Shown here: one piece after another, positions 36,501 through 48,500 of the stretch
Numbering within the stretch: position 1 is the stretch's first letter
Layout: each line of letters starts with the position of its first letter
Assembly: GCA_963513935.1 (NCBI GenBank)
Contig: OY740777.1
Coordinates: forward strand, 16,045,092-16,109,091
Direction: 5' to 3'
Source: Aphrophora alni
Lineage: Eukaryota > Arthropoda > Insecta > Hemiptera > Aphrophoridae
Length of the DNA: 64,000 nucleotides
Made by a program: the position numbers and the translations under genes
The notes under the pieces: model-generated
Seen by the model: only the letters and a program-made list of their open reading frames with translations
Told to the model about the DNA's origin: nothing
The model's database searches: none

Positions 36501-39500
36501 TAATTTGGATGTATAAAATCAGTATATAAAAACAGTTAATTTACAGTTCTTTTCTACAGTAAGACCTTACAAAATATTTAACTATATCCAAAGTGCACAC
36601 TTTATGTGTATTTTTTATAATAAGTGGTTTGTTTCAGAATTGATTTGACCGTTTTAACTCCACAAGAAAATTTTACAATACTCAGCAGAAGATATCTACC
36701 ATGTTCAGTTGTATAATTTTATAACTGTAGGTGAAAAAAGAATGATAAATGCAAGAAATATGTTGTCCAATTTATACTCGTATATCTCTGCTATATTATT
36801 TAACTTTCCTTTCATTATAAGGTCAAATTAACATTAATTCTTTTATGAAATTCTATAAACACAAGTTTAAATATGGTATGAAACGCTACTAATCTTCACA
36901 AATTTGGGGTGATCGTAAACAAAGTTATTTACCCTCAACTTCCTATCTAGTTCGCACGACCACCACATTATGTCAGATAGTAATTACCCTATATTTTGTA
37001 TGGATAGGAAGACATAGACTTATCTTGGAAAAAGTGGTCCTTGGTACAGACAGTACTTGTTATACACGGTCCCACTTTATGCAATTCAACATTTACATGA
37101 TTAAAAAAAAATGTAAAAGGTCCTTGAAAGGTTTTCTATTTGAGTTGAGTTGCACCAAAATTTAAAAAAAAAGAAAAAAAAGAAGTTTCTTTTAATTACT
37201 AAAGTCCTTTTGAACGTAAGCCTACTTGATCAATCAATATAAGATGTAGTATAGTGCATATGATGTTCTATTTGTTGCTATTTCGCTAGGCTGTAAATAG
37301 TCCCCTTTTATACACAGTTTTGCTTTACCAGAACATATCACAAAAAACTAAAGTTCTGGAATATTTCGTAAACACTGTTCACTTTCTCAATCAGTAGAAA
37401 GTATAAAAATAAGATTGAGAGGAGGAGAAGAAGAAGAGTATGTATATGCTAGTGTTATTTTTTGCAATCATAATCACAGCTGTAAGCATGGGACATCTCC
37501 AACCAAATAAAAAATAAATTAAATATAATTAAAGTATTTAAGCAATTAGATAAATAATAGTAATAATTAGGAATCTCACATAAAAATCAAAACAATTAAT
37601 AACAAACATAAAAACCTTAATTAAAAAAAAAAAAACATTTAAAACAAATAATTAAAATCGATTAGTTTAAATTAAGCGCAACATATCAATACAATGCAAC
37701 ACACTCTAGGGTAAAATTGAAATACCAACGGGTTGCAATGCAACTAAAACAGGCGAAGCAATAATGAACGGAAAACATAGAAATTCTAGGAATTTGTCCA
37801 ATTCTCGCCATGCTTTTCAGTGGGCGTGCCGTTTCGGCGACACAACCCAACTGACTTCCAGCTTAGCGTCTTTGAAGGTAGGACGTATCTTCGGATCGCT
37901 CTAAGAAATTCTCTCATAATGGAGCGTTTCAAATTAAGACTTTTATAAATCGTCGTACAGTGCAAAGGTTATTAGCAAACATGTGTTACATATAAAAACT
38001 TATTCATGAGTAAAACAATTAAACAATTATTTTATGTAATATGTATCTGAACTTTGGAGAAAGAACTGAATTTTTGTAATGTAAATTTCATGTGTAGGAT
38101 TAGTAGTTTCACAAAATGTTGATATGTTATTTTTTTTGTCTAGTTATTAAGTGTCTGAATGTCAATTGAGATGTGTTTGTTAAATTCAAAATTCATAAGA
38201 ATTCTGGTTATTAAAAGAAAGGTTTCTAAACTTTAAACATGTGTCTGTAGAAAAATAATTGAGTATATCCTAGCATTCACGCGTCACGGAAATTTGCCTG
38301 GTAAGTACAGATTGGAGCCTGAACCTTGAATCCTTTTATTTAAAATTTGGTATTGATCTAACAATTAATAAAATCATAAAATAAATAATTAACATTTAAT
38401 ATTTTTAAAGAAATTAACCTAATAGCTCTTACAAAGATGGCGCCCGAAACACGTGCTCCAATCTCGAAATAACAGGCTTATTGAAGTGTAGCGTGTGTTT
38501 GGATATACTCAAACATTCAAAATTGTAACTGAGGGATTTTAAAGATTACAACAAATTTATAATTGAGACTTTTAATAACGAAATAATTAAGATGGAAATG
38601 GATTTAGAAAAGTTAGACGAATCAGGTTTAGGTACTAGTTTCACCGAGTTTGAAAACATGGCAGAGGTAAAAGTGTTAGAAGAGGTTAAGTTGCCTAAAG
38701 ATGAGAAATCATTATCAATAAATGACCTGGTAGGATTACTAACTAGTTTTAAGGATGATATTAAATTAGATTTTAAAGAAATGAAGGTAGATAGTGATAG
38801 TAAATTTGAAAGAATGAAGGTAGATAGTGATAGTAAATTTGAAAAGTTCGAAAATAATTTTAAAGAAATGAAGGTAGATAGTGATAATAAGTTTAGACAA
38901 TTAAGGGATGATATGAATAATCAATCTGAAAAATGTGAAGCCAATCTTAAACTAATGAGTGAAAATTTTGACAGTAAACTTGAACAGATGAAGGAAGAAA
39001 ACAAATTAGTTTTAGAAACAATTAACAATAAGTTTGACATACAAAATGCTAGACTCGAAAAAGATAAAATGGAATTTAGAAAAATTAAAAAAGATTAACA
39101 AAAGAAATTAATGTTAAATTTGATAATTTGTTAAAGGACAGCATAGACTTTAAAAATAATGTAGAAGAACAAAATTTAAATTTGAAATTAGAAACCAAGA
39201 CAGAAATAGATAATTTTAAAACTGAAACACTAAATACTATAGCTAAGTCTGATGAAGAAATTAGGACCGTAATTGATAACTTTAAACTAGGACAGGTAGA
39301 TAAACAATTAACCTTTGAATCTAAAATAGGAAGTGACATTAAAACTAAGTTTGAAACCTTAGAAAACAGACTAGCAGTTAAATGTAGTGAACAAGATATT
39401 GCAATAGGCGATATAGGCTGTAAATTATCCAAAGAAATTCAAATATTAAAGCAAAACGGTAATTATGGCATTAAGCCATCACTATGGTTAAATGAAGAAA

Positions 39501-42500
39501 TAACAATTAGGGAACATTTTAGGAGTCAGGATCAAGAAAATAGAAGTATTTTTGTAAAGGAAAATTTAGAAAAGGAGGCAATGATGTCAAAACACTATAA
39601 TGGGGAATTATATGCAAAGGCATTTTTAGAAATAACGGAAGCATTTAAAGAAATAAGGGGTGAAAAAGGGGTATGTTACAAAAAGGAGCCGGTAGCTAGA
39701 AATATATTAAGGTTAGGAAATAAACATAGGAAGAAACCTATGGTTAAAAAGATGTTTAGGCTATGGGAAAACCATAGGAAAAAATTAATGTTGGAAAAGG
39801 TGTTTAGGTTGGGTGTAAATCACAAAAAGAAAGAAATAATAATTAGGGAGACAGTCAAATTTAAAACAAAATGATAGTGTACCGAAGAAAGACAATAACG
39901 AAGCTAATCATACTATGATGTGTAGGTGTAATAAAATTTAACGTAGACTTGAGTCATAATGCTTTTAAATAAAATATTGAGTTTAAATAAATTTCTGAAT
40001 AAATTAAGGTATAATTTGAGATAAATAGACTAAATTATAATGGTAAGACTTTATATTAATTAAAACGAGGACAGTTTAGGCTAAATTAGGAGGGGTATCT
40101 TAGAGTACATATCCACCAAATTTATAAATGAAGCAACCTAGAGTACATATTCACCAAATTCATAAATTAAATAATTTTAAAATGTACGATGTTTTGAGGG
40201 GGTCATTAATATTAATGGGTGAAATAAAATAATAAGTGAACCAAAAAAGAAACTTCGGAAAACAGTGTCACAAGGGGTCATTGACCAGAGGTCATTTTGG
40301 GGTTCCTATTGAATTGAGTAGATATGAATACTTAAACTCAATTTGGCCAAAGGAAGGTGATCTCTGTGTTGACATAAGTGTTTTATTGGTATGATCAGAA
40401 GGACATAGGAAGAGGTGAAAATGGTTCAAGGGGTAAAATTTTAGACATTGATGGATAAAATAAAAAATAATTTACAAATCTTTTAATTTTTTTTTAATGC
40501 AAATAAATAATAATAATAGGTAGTGATAGATTTAAATTAAATAAATGAATAAATAAACCAAAATTAAGATAGGCTTAATTCCCTTTTAGGCCAGCGTTGG
40601 AAATTAATATTTGTACAGAAACAAATATGAAGCAAATAAATAAAATTTAAATTTTAAAATAAGATATATCCCATTTAGGCCAAACACTAGAAATTAGTAT
40701 TTGAGGAAAGAACAAATACGAAAATTTAAATAGGTGAAACATAATTTATAAATCAAATACTTTAGAAATTCATGAATTAATAAATTTTTTTTTGATATAC
40801 AAAAATTGATTTTACTCATAAAATTTAATAAATGAACATACTTTTAATGATTAAAATAAAAGAAACTTTTAATGTATTGATTAGAAATATAATTTACATC
40901 TGACATTGAACAATAATGATATGGTTAATGTTAATAACAACATGATGATGATGAATGAATGAGAGAGTGAGTATTATTTTATAATAATGCTAAAACAAAG
41001 TAAGAATTACATACAGACATTCATTGCACCTAAATATAAGGACTTGTCCTAATAATAATTAATCGCAATGAATGTGGAAAATGATGCTATGTTGCCGTGT
41101 GCAAATTTGAGAAGTGACTGTATAATTTGGATGGAAAACCTTCCATTCAAACTACTAATTACCAGGGCGTAGCCGTAACGATCATAGTTCGACGAAGCTC
41201 CAAAAAATTCCATGTACCAATACGGTGATTTTTGTTTGTTGGTGTCAAAGAACCTTCACTAATTAAGTAGGAGTTTTTTTGTTTGTTGGTGTCAAATAAC
41301 CTTCACGTATCACTACGGTGACTTTTGTTTGTTGGTAACAAATAACCATCACATATCACTACGGTGACTTTTGTTTGTTGGTATCAAACAACCATCACTT
41401 ATCACTACGGTGACTTATGTTTGTTGGTGTCAAATAACCTTCACGTAATGTTAAATGTACATACGATAACGATTAAATAGGTTAGGTTCACGATAATAAT
41501 AATAGACGAATAAATTAAGCTAAGTTTTTTCTGTAGTAAAGTTTTTCTTTCTCTTTTTTATAACGTTAGGTTGGATAGGAAAGTAAATAAATAAAGGTAC
41601 GATTTACACTATTGACCGATGGTACTTGGTAGAACTCCATTTTAATGAAAAACAAACACAATATTTAGTAAATTCTACAATTTATTTGAGTCTTGCCGAC
41701 CATGGTTTCGCCAACAACGGCATTTACAAGGCAGCTTAACAAAGACTAAGGAAAAATATAGAAACTAACATATTATTACTACAAAAGGAAGAACAGTTAC
41801 TTAACTAGGGTAGGGGGGGGGGGGGGTAAGAGCAAGGGAAACATGTGGTCATACGGAAGACAATGGTTTTAACAACGGTGAATTTGACAAAAATTCCACC
41901 TGATCATTAAGTACTAGTTTGGAGTCTTTACAAATTATTCTCTTAATCTCTAACATTTCTAATAAATTTAATTTCTTACTTTTAACATTAACATGGAGAA
42001 TTTCAAACTTAACATTATTCAAAAAATCAGACACTACATGAGTTTTTAAATGATTAGAAAAACTAGATTCATTATGACCCAACCGCCAATTTCTTTCGTG
42101 TTCCATTAACCTGCATTTAAAACTACGGCCTGTTTGGCCTACATAAACTGCATTACAGATATTACAAGTGTATTTATAAACACCACTTTTTTGCATGTTA
42201 TCTATTTTATCTTTACAATTTAGTAACATTTTTCCTAAATTGTTTTTGCAATAAAAAGCTGGTTTACAATGATTTTCGTTTTCTAATACATTCCCAACCG
42301 CATAGCTAACCTTACCAATATAGTTAATTCTACGCCATTTTTGTAATTTATTAGACTCTACGGTTGGAAAAATAAGTGAGTCTATGTAGCTCATAATAAA
42401 TGTATTTTTAGTGATTTTCATTCTAAAACTCTTCCTGTAATGAATAGTATGGCTCCCAGATTATATGGTTTGATTAAACTGCACAAACCCGATATTCCGA

Positions 42501-45500
42501 TCCGTCCAGTTGTTTCCTTTGTACAGTCCCCTTCATATAATCTGGCTAAATTTACCAATACCTTTTTAAAGAAAATTTCACAATTTCAACCTAAATTTGG
42601 ATTAAAAAACTCATTAGAATTAGTAAATAAGATTAAAGATATTAAAGTGCCTTTTAACGCTAAAATTGTGTCATTTGACGTTAAAAGTTTGTTCACAAGT
42701 ATTCCTGTCAAAGAGTGTTTGAATAGTGTTGAAGCATTATTAGATCATACCAAAGTTGACCCTTGCACATCTATAGAATTGATTAATGTAATTAAAGTAT
42801 GTCTCGATCAAAATTATTTTAAATTTCAAAACAAGGTTTTTGCTCAAATCGATGGTTTGGCAATGGGGTCTCCCCTATCTCCATTGCTAGCTGAGATTTT
42901 TATGGACAAATTTGAATCAACACTCTTTGACAGTAATAACCCATTTAACGCCAACATTAAATACTGGTATAGATATGTAGATGATGTTTTGTGTTTATTT
43001 GAAGGATCTGACCGCCAGCTTCAATTAATTATATGAATTCTATTAATGAGGCAATACAATTCACTATGGAAATCGGTTTACAAAATCAAATAAATTTTCT
43101 AGACCTCACTATAAAAATTGAAAATGGTAAGCATAGTTTCAGTATTTTTAGAAAACCTACGTTTACTGACAATATTATACATTCTACCTCACAACATCCT
43201 TTTAGTTACAAAATGGCCGCCTTCCATAGTATGTTGCATCGTCTCATTAACATTCCTATGTCTAATAACGATTATTGTACGGAATTAAATTGCATAAAAC
43301 AAATTGCTTTTAATAATGATTATGATGTTAACCTCATAGAGAAAATTTTAAAAACTAAATTAAAAAATAAAGCTAAATCACTTATTTTTCCAACCGTAGA
43401 GTCTAATAAATTACAAAAATGGCGTAGAATTAACTATATTGGTAAGGTTAGCTATGCGGTTGGGAATGTATTAGAAAATGAAAATCATTGTAAACCAGCT
43501 TTTTATTGCAAAAACAATTTAGGAAAAATGTTACTAAATTGTAAAGATAAAATAGATAACATGCAAAAAAGTGGTGTTTATAAATTAACTTGTAATATCT
43601 GTAATGCAGTTTATGTAGGCCAAACAGGCCGTAGTTTTAAATGCAGGTTAATGGAACACGAAAGAAATTGGCGGTTGGGTCATAATGAATCTAGTTTTTC
43701 TAATCATTTAAAAACTCATGTAGTGTCTGATTTTTTGAATAATGTTAAGTTTGAAATTCTCCATGTTAATGTTAAAAGTAAGAAATTAAATTTATTAGAA
43801 ATGTTAGAGATTAAGAGAATAATTTGTAAAGACTCCAAACTAGTACTTAATGATCAGGTGGAATTTTTGTCAAATTCACCGTTGTTAAAACCATTGTCTT
43901 CCGTATGACCACATGTTTCCCTTGCTCTTACCCCCCCCCCCCTACCCTAGTTAAGTAACTGTTCTTCCTTTTGTAGTAATAATATGTTAGTTTCTATATT
44001 TTTCCTTAGTCTTTGTTAAGCTGCCTTGTAAATGCCGTTGTTGGCGAAACCATGGTCGGCAAGACTCAAATAAATTGTAGAATTTACTAAATATTGTGTT
44101 TGTTTTTCATTAAATAAATAAAGTATAAATAATTAGAATATTTTGTTACTGACTGTAAGAAGATGGTAAAATTTTTGAAAAAATATAGTGAACAACGGAA
44201 GTCATAAATAAAATTTTAAATACATTAAAATAATAACACAGAACCTACAATATGGCTAAAAGTAAGTAACTAAAAGTAAATGAATAATAGTAAATTTCTT
44301 AAGAAAATGATGATGTTTTGATGAAGATTTTAAGTAAAGAACAAATGGATTATGTGAAATATAATTAAGAAGAATAAATAATGAATAATTTTTTTGAAGA
44401 AATGATGAGACAGTATTGATGAAACTTTTAAGATGGAGAGTGATTTCAGGAAAATAAAAAAATGGTTTGAATCAGAACTTAGTATTTGGTAATAGGGATT
44501 GTAAATGTATAATTAATAGATAGTTTTTTAATAGATCAGTGAGATGAATGAGATTTTTGAGGGGGTCAATTAGTGATGTCTACGATAATGTTCTGCGATG
44601 AGTTTTTTCTACGTTTTTGCTGTGTTGATATAATAGACTAGGGGTTCCAATGTGACGCTAGATCTTAATGATGTTCGACGAGATTTTTCTACGATTTTGC
44701 TGTGTTGATATAATAGATTAGGGGTTCCAAAATGGACACTAATACTTAATGGTAATTTTTAGAGATTCCAAAGGGAATACTCTCATTTTAGGAGTGTGTT
44801 GATTTTTGATAAGACAAGAGAGTCTTAATGATTAGCTGATTTATTAAAATTTTTTTTTCCTTTTTTATGTAAGTAGGCAAAATACCAAATAACTGTTATG
44901 TATGTAGTTGAGATAGATTCCTGAAATCAAAAGTAGATAAAATTAAAATAAGTTTAAACGTACAATAAATAAAAATGATAGGGAAATAGGAATTCTCAAT
45001 TATAAATTTGAGGGATGGGTTTTGTATTTTTGATTAGGAAGAAATTTCTTTTTTAGCCAGATTTTAAAAAAATAATGATTGTATGTATTAAAATTTAAAA
45101 ATATGATTTTTTTCATTAGATTGTTTAACATGCTATAATAATAACAAAAGAAATAGATTTTGAATTTAAAAATGTAACAATAACAACAAATGTAAGTGAT
45201 TTTGATTTTTAAATAATGTAACAAGGATGATAAATAAAAAATGACCTTGTAATGATGAAAAAGTAAATTATAAAAAGTTGTAATATGAAAAGAATGATAA
45301 CTGATTTTATTAATGAACAAAAATTATGATGTATTTTGAGCTGATGCTAATATGTGATGTTTGAAACTTATGATATGAAAATTTTACCAAATTTTATTTG
45401 TATATGACTTGATGATTTTATCTGTTGTTCACATATAATATATTTTAATATTTCTCTGTTATGACCATGTTACAATTTGAAAATATTTTGTGATGTATGT

Positions 45501-48500
45501 TTTGTAATATGATTTGATAGTTGACATTTAACTTCTTCATTTTGATGTATTTGGAACAAGATTATGTTGTATTGAAACTTTGTAAAAGATTACTTTGTGA
45601 TATATGTCTTGTAATATGATTTGATATTTGACAGCTGATTTCTTCATTTTTGATATGTTTTGAACAAGATTGTGTTGTATTGAAACTTTGTAAAAGATTA
45701 CTTTGTGATATACGTCTTGTAATATGATTTGATATTTGACAGCTGATTTCTTCATTTTTGATATGTTTTGAACAAGATTGTGTTGTATTGAAACTTTGTA
45801 AAAGATTATTTTGTGGTGTATGTCTTGTAATATGATTTGATACTTGACATTTGACTTCTTCATTTTGATGTATTTGGAACAAGATTATGTTGTATTGAAA
45901 CTTTGTAAAAGATTATTTTGTGATGTATGTTTTGAAATATGATTTGATATTTGACATGTAATTTCTTCATTTTTGATATGTTTTGAACAAGATTATGTTG
46001 TGTTGTAACTTTGTAAAAGACAATTTTGTGATATATGTTTTGTAATATGATTTGATAGTTGACATTTGACTTCTTCATTTTGATATGTTTTGAACAAGAT
46101 TATGCTGTATTGAAACTTTGTAAAAAACAATTTTGTGATATATGTCTTGTAATATGATTTGATACTTGACACTTGATTTCTTCATTTTGAGGTGTTTTGA
46201 ACATTATTATGTTCTGTTGAAACTATATAAAAGACATCCATGTGTTGATGATGTTATTTTTAAAAATTTGTAACACTAAAAAATTTATGATATTATTTTT
46301 GAAAAATTTGTAACATTAAAAAAATTATGTTATTTTTGAAAATATGTAACACTACAAAATTATGATGTTATCTTTGAAAAAATTTGTAACACTACAAAAT
46401 TTATTATGTTATTGTTGAATATATGTAATACTACAAAATTTATGATATGATTTTTGAAGAATTTGTAACACTACAAAATTATGATATTATTTTTGAAAAT
46501 ATGTAACACTACAAAATTATGATGTTATCTTTGAAAAAATTTGTAACACTACAAAATTTATGATATTATTTTTAAAAAAATTTGTAACACTACAAAATTT
46601 ATGATGTTAATTTTGAAAATATGTAACACTACAAAATTTATGATATTATTTTTGAAAAATAAGTAACACTACAAAATTTATTATGTTATTTTGAAAAAAT
46701 TGTAACACTACAAAAAGTTGTAATGTTTTTGAATTCGATGTAATACTTGGCAAAATTTATTGTGTTATAGTTTTTTAATATTTTGCATTTTTGAAATTGT
46801 TAAATTATATAAAATTTTTTCGAAATTGTTATTAGAATTACTCTTGTTCTCCGTAAAAGGTGGCAAGGGGTTGGAATGTCCCAGCTTCCATGTTTTTTTT
46901 TCTTCGAGATTCTTATTACTGCGTAATGCGAATCTCGAAGGAGGGGGTTTCTGTAAGCATGGGACATCTCCAACCAAATAAAAAATAAATTAAATATAAT
47001 TTAAGTATTTAAGCAATTAGATAAATAATAGTAATAATTAGGAATCTCACATAAAAATCAAAACAATTAATAACAAACATAAAAACCTTAATTAAAAAAA
47101 AAAAACATTTAAAACAAATAATTAAAATCGATTAGTTTAAATTAAGCGCAACATATCAATACAATGCAACACCCTCTAGGGTAAAATTGAAATACCAACG
47201 GGTTGCAATGCAACTAAAACAGGCGAAGCAATAATGAACGGAAAACATAGAAATTCTAGGAATTTGTCCAATGCTCGCCATGCTTTTCAGTGGGCGTGCC
47301 GTTTCGGCGACACAACCCAACTGACTTCCAGCTTAGCGTCTTTGAAGGTAGGACGTATCTTCGGATCGCTCCAAGAAATTCTCTCATAATGGAGCGTTTC
47401 AAATTAAGACTTTTATAAATCGTCGTACAGTGCAAAGGTTATTAGCAAACATGTGTTACATATAAAAACTTATTCGTGAGTAAAACAATTAAACAATTAT
47501 TTTATGTAATATGTATCTGAACTTTGGAGAAAGAACTGAATTTTTGTAATGTAAATTTCATGTGTAGGATTAGTAGTTTCACAAAATGTTGATATGTTAT
47601 TTTTTTTGTCTAGTTATTAAGTGTCTGAATGTCAATTGAGATGTGTTTGTTAAATTCAAAATTCATAAGAATTCTGGTTATTAAAAGAAAGGTTTCTAAA
47701 CTTTAAACATGTGTCTGTAGAAAAATAATTGAGTATATCCTAGCATTCACGCGTCACGGAAATTTGCCTGGTAAGTACAGATTGGAGCCTGAACCTTGAA
47801 TCCTTTTATTTAAAATTTGGTATTGATCTAACAATTAATAAAATCATAAAATAAATAATTAACATTTAATATTTTTAAAGAAATTAACCTAATAGCTCTT
47901 ACACAGCATCGGAGCTAAAGATAACTCTGAAATATTAGAACTAAGAAAATTAAATTTACATTGTAATTCTAAAATTTTCTAACATCTCTACTATGGTCTA
48001 ATATACTCTTTTCTGTACTGTGTAATTCTATTTCTGAGGGAATTTATCAGCACAGAATTTGTTAATAGTGTTTGCCCTACGAAAGAAAGCTGTAAGGCTT
48101 ATTATAGCAGTATTAAATAAATTTCAATCTTGTAAAAGACAAAGAATTTCATATTTTTAGCTTCCAAGTATGTATATAATGGAAGCAATTTTTTTTTTAA
48201 AATTTGAGTATGATTATGTTCATAAGGACATACATACTTTATAATACTAACGCTTGCAACTATCGTGGTATCAGCACAGGTTGAGTTTATAAGGTAAACT
48301 CTTTCACAAGTGAGTGCACTATTTATAAATAAACTTCCACATAGAATAATTCATTTGAAAAATTATAACACTTTTAAAAAACAGTCTTAGACAACTACCG
48401 TTGTCTGGATCGTTTTACACGGTGGAGGAGTTTATGAGCCATAATTTTCATTGAAAATTTTCTGTCTTTTTCATGATCTAGGTTAAAAAAAAAAGTCTGA

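Larger units (their letters stand above)
44115..46951 (+). other. 3' internal region of the LTR element with tandem arrays
   Basis: Non-coding. It contains a duplicated unit around TGCTGTGTTGATATAATAGA (near 44619 and 44699), then AT-rich DNA, the 107-bp array (45491-46210), the 40-45-bp array (46255-46735) and the hairpin plus purine tract before the 3' LTR. The open frames here on the minus strand (45000-45320, 45537-46078) are repeat or composition products. Confidence 0.75.
37477..47907 (+). mobile_element. LTR retrotransposon, 10.4 kb, gag-like ORF but no pol
   Basis: Complete element on the plus strand, antisense to the host gene. LTRs are 37481-38433 and 46952-47903 (TG...CA), flanked by the 4-bp direct repeat CAGC (37477-37480 and 47904-47907). 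A primer-binding site follows the 5' LTR at 38438 and a purine tract precedes the 3' LTR at 46937-46947. The internal region has a split gag-like coiled-coil frame (38592-39874), then non-coding AT-rich DNA, short tandem arrays and an inserted Penelope-like element (41641-44114). No protease, RT, RNase H or integrase of its own is visible, so it must depend on another element's enzymes (a large non-autonomous LTR element). LTR divergence is only about five substitutions and a one-base indel, so the insertion is young. Confidence 0.92.

Noticed and set aside
45537..46078. Minus-strand frames with repeated [24 protein letters not shown] peptides
   Set aside because: Translation of the 107-bp tandem repeat in the LTR element; two overlapping frames show the same effect.
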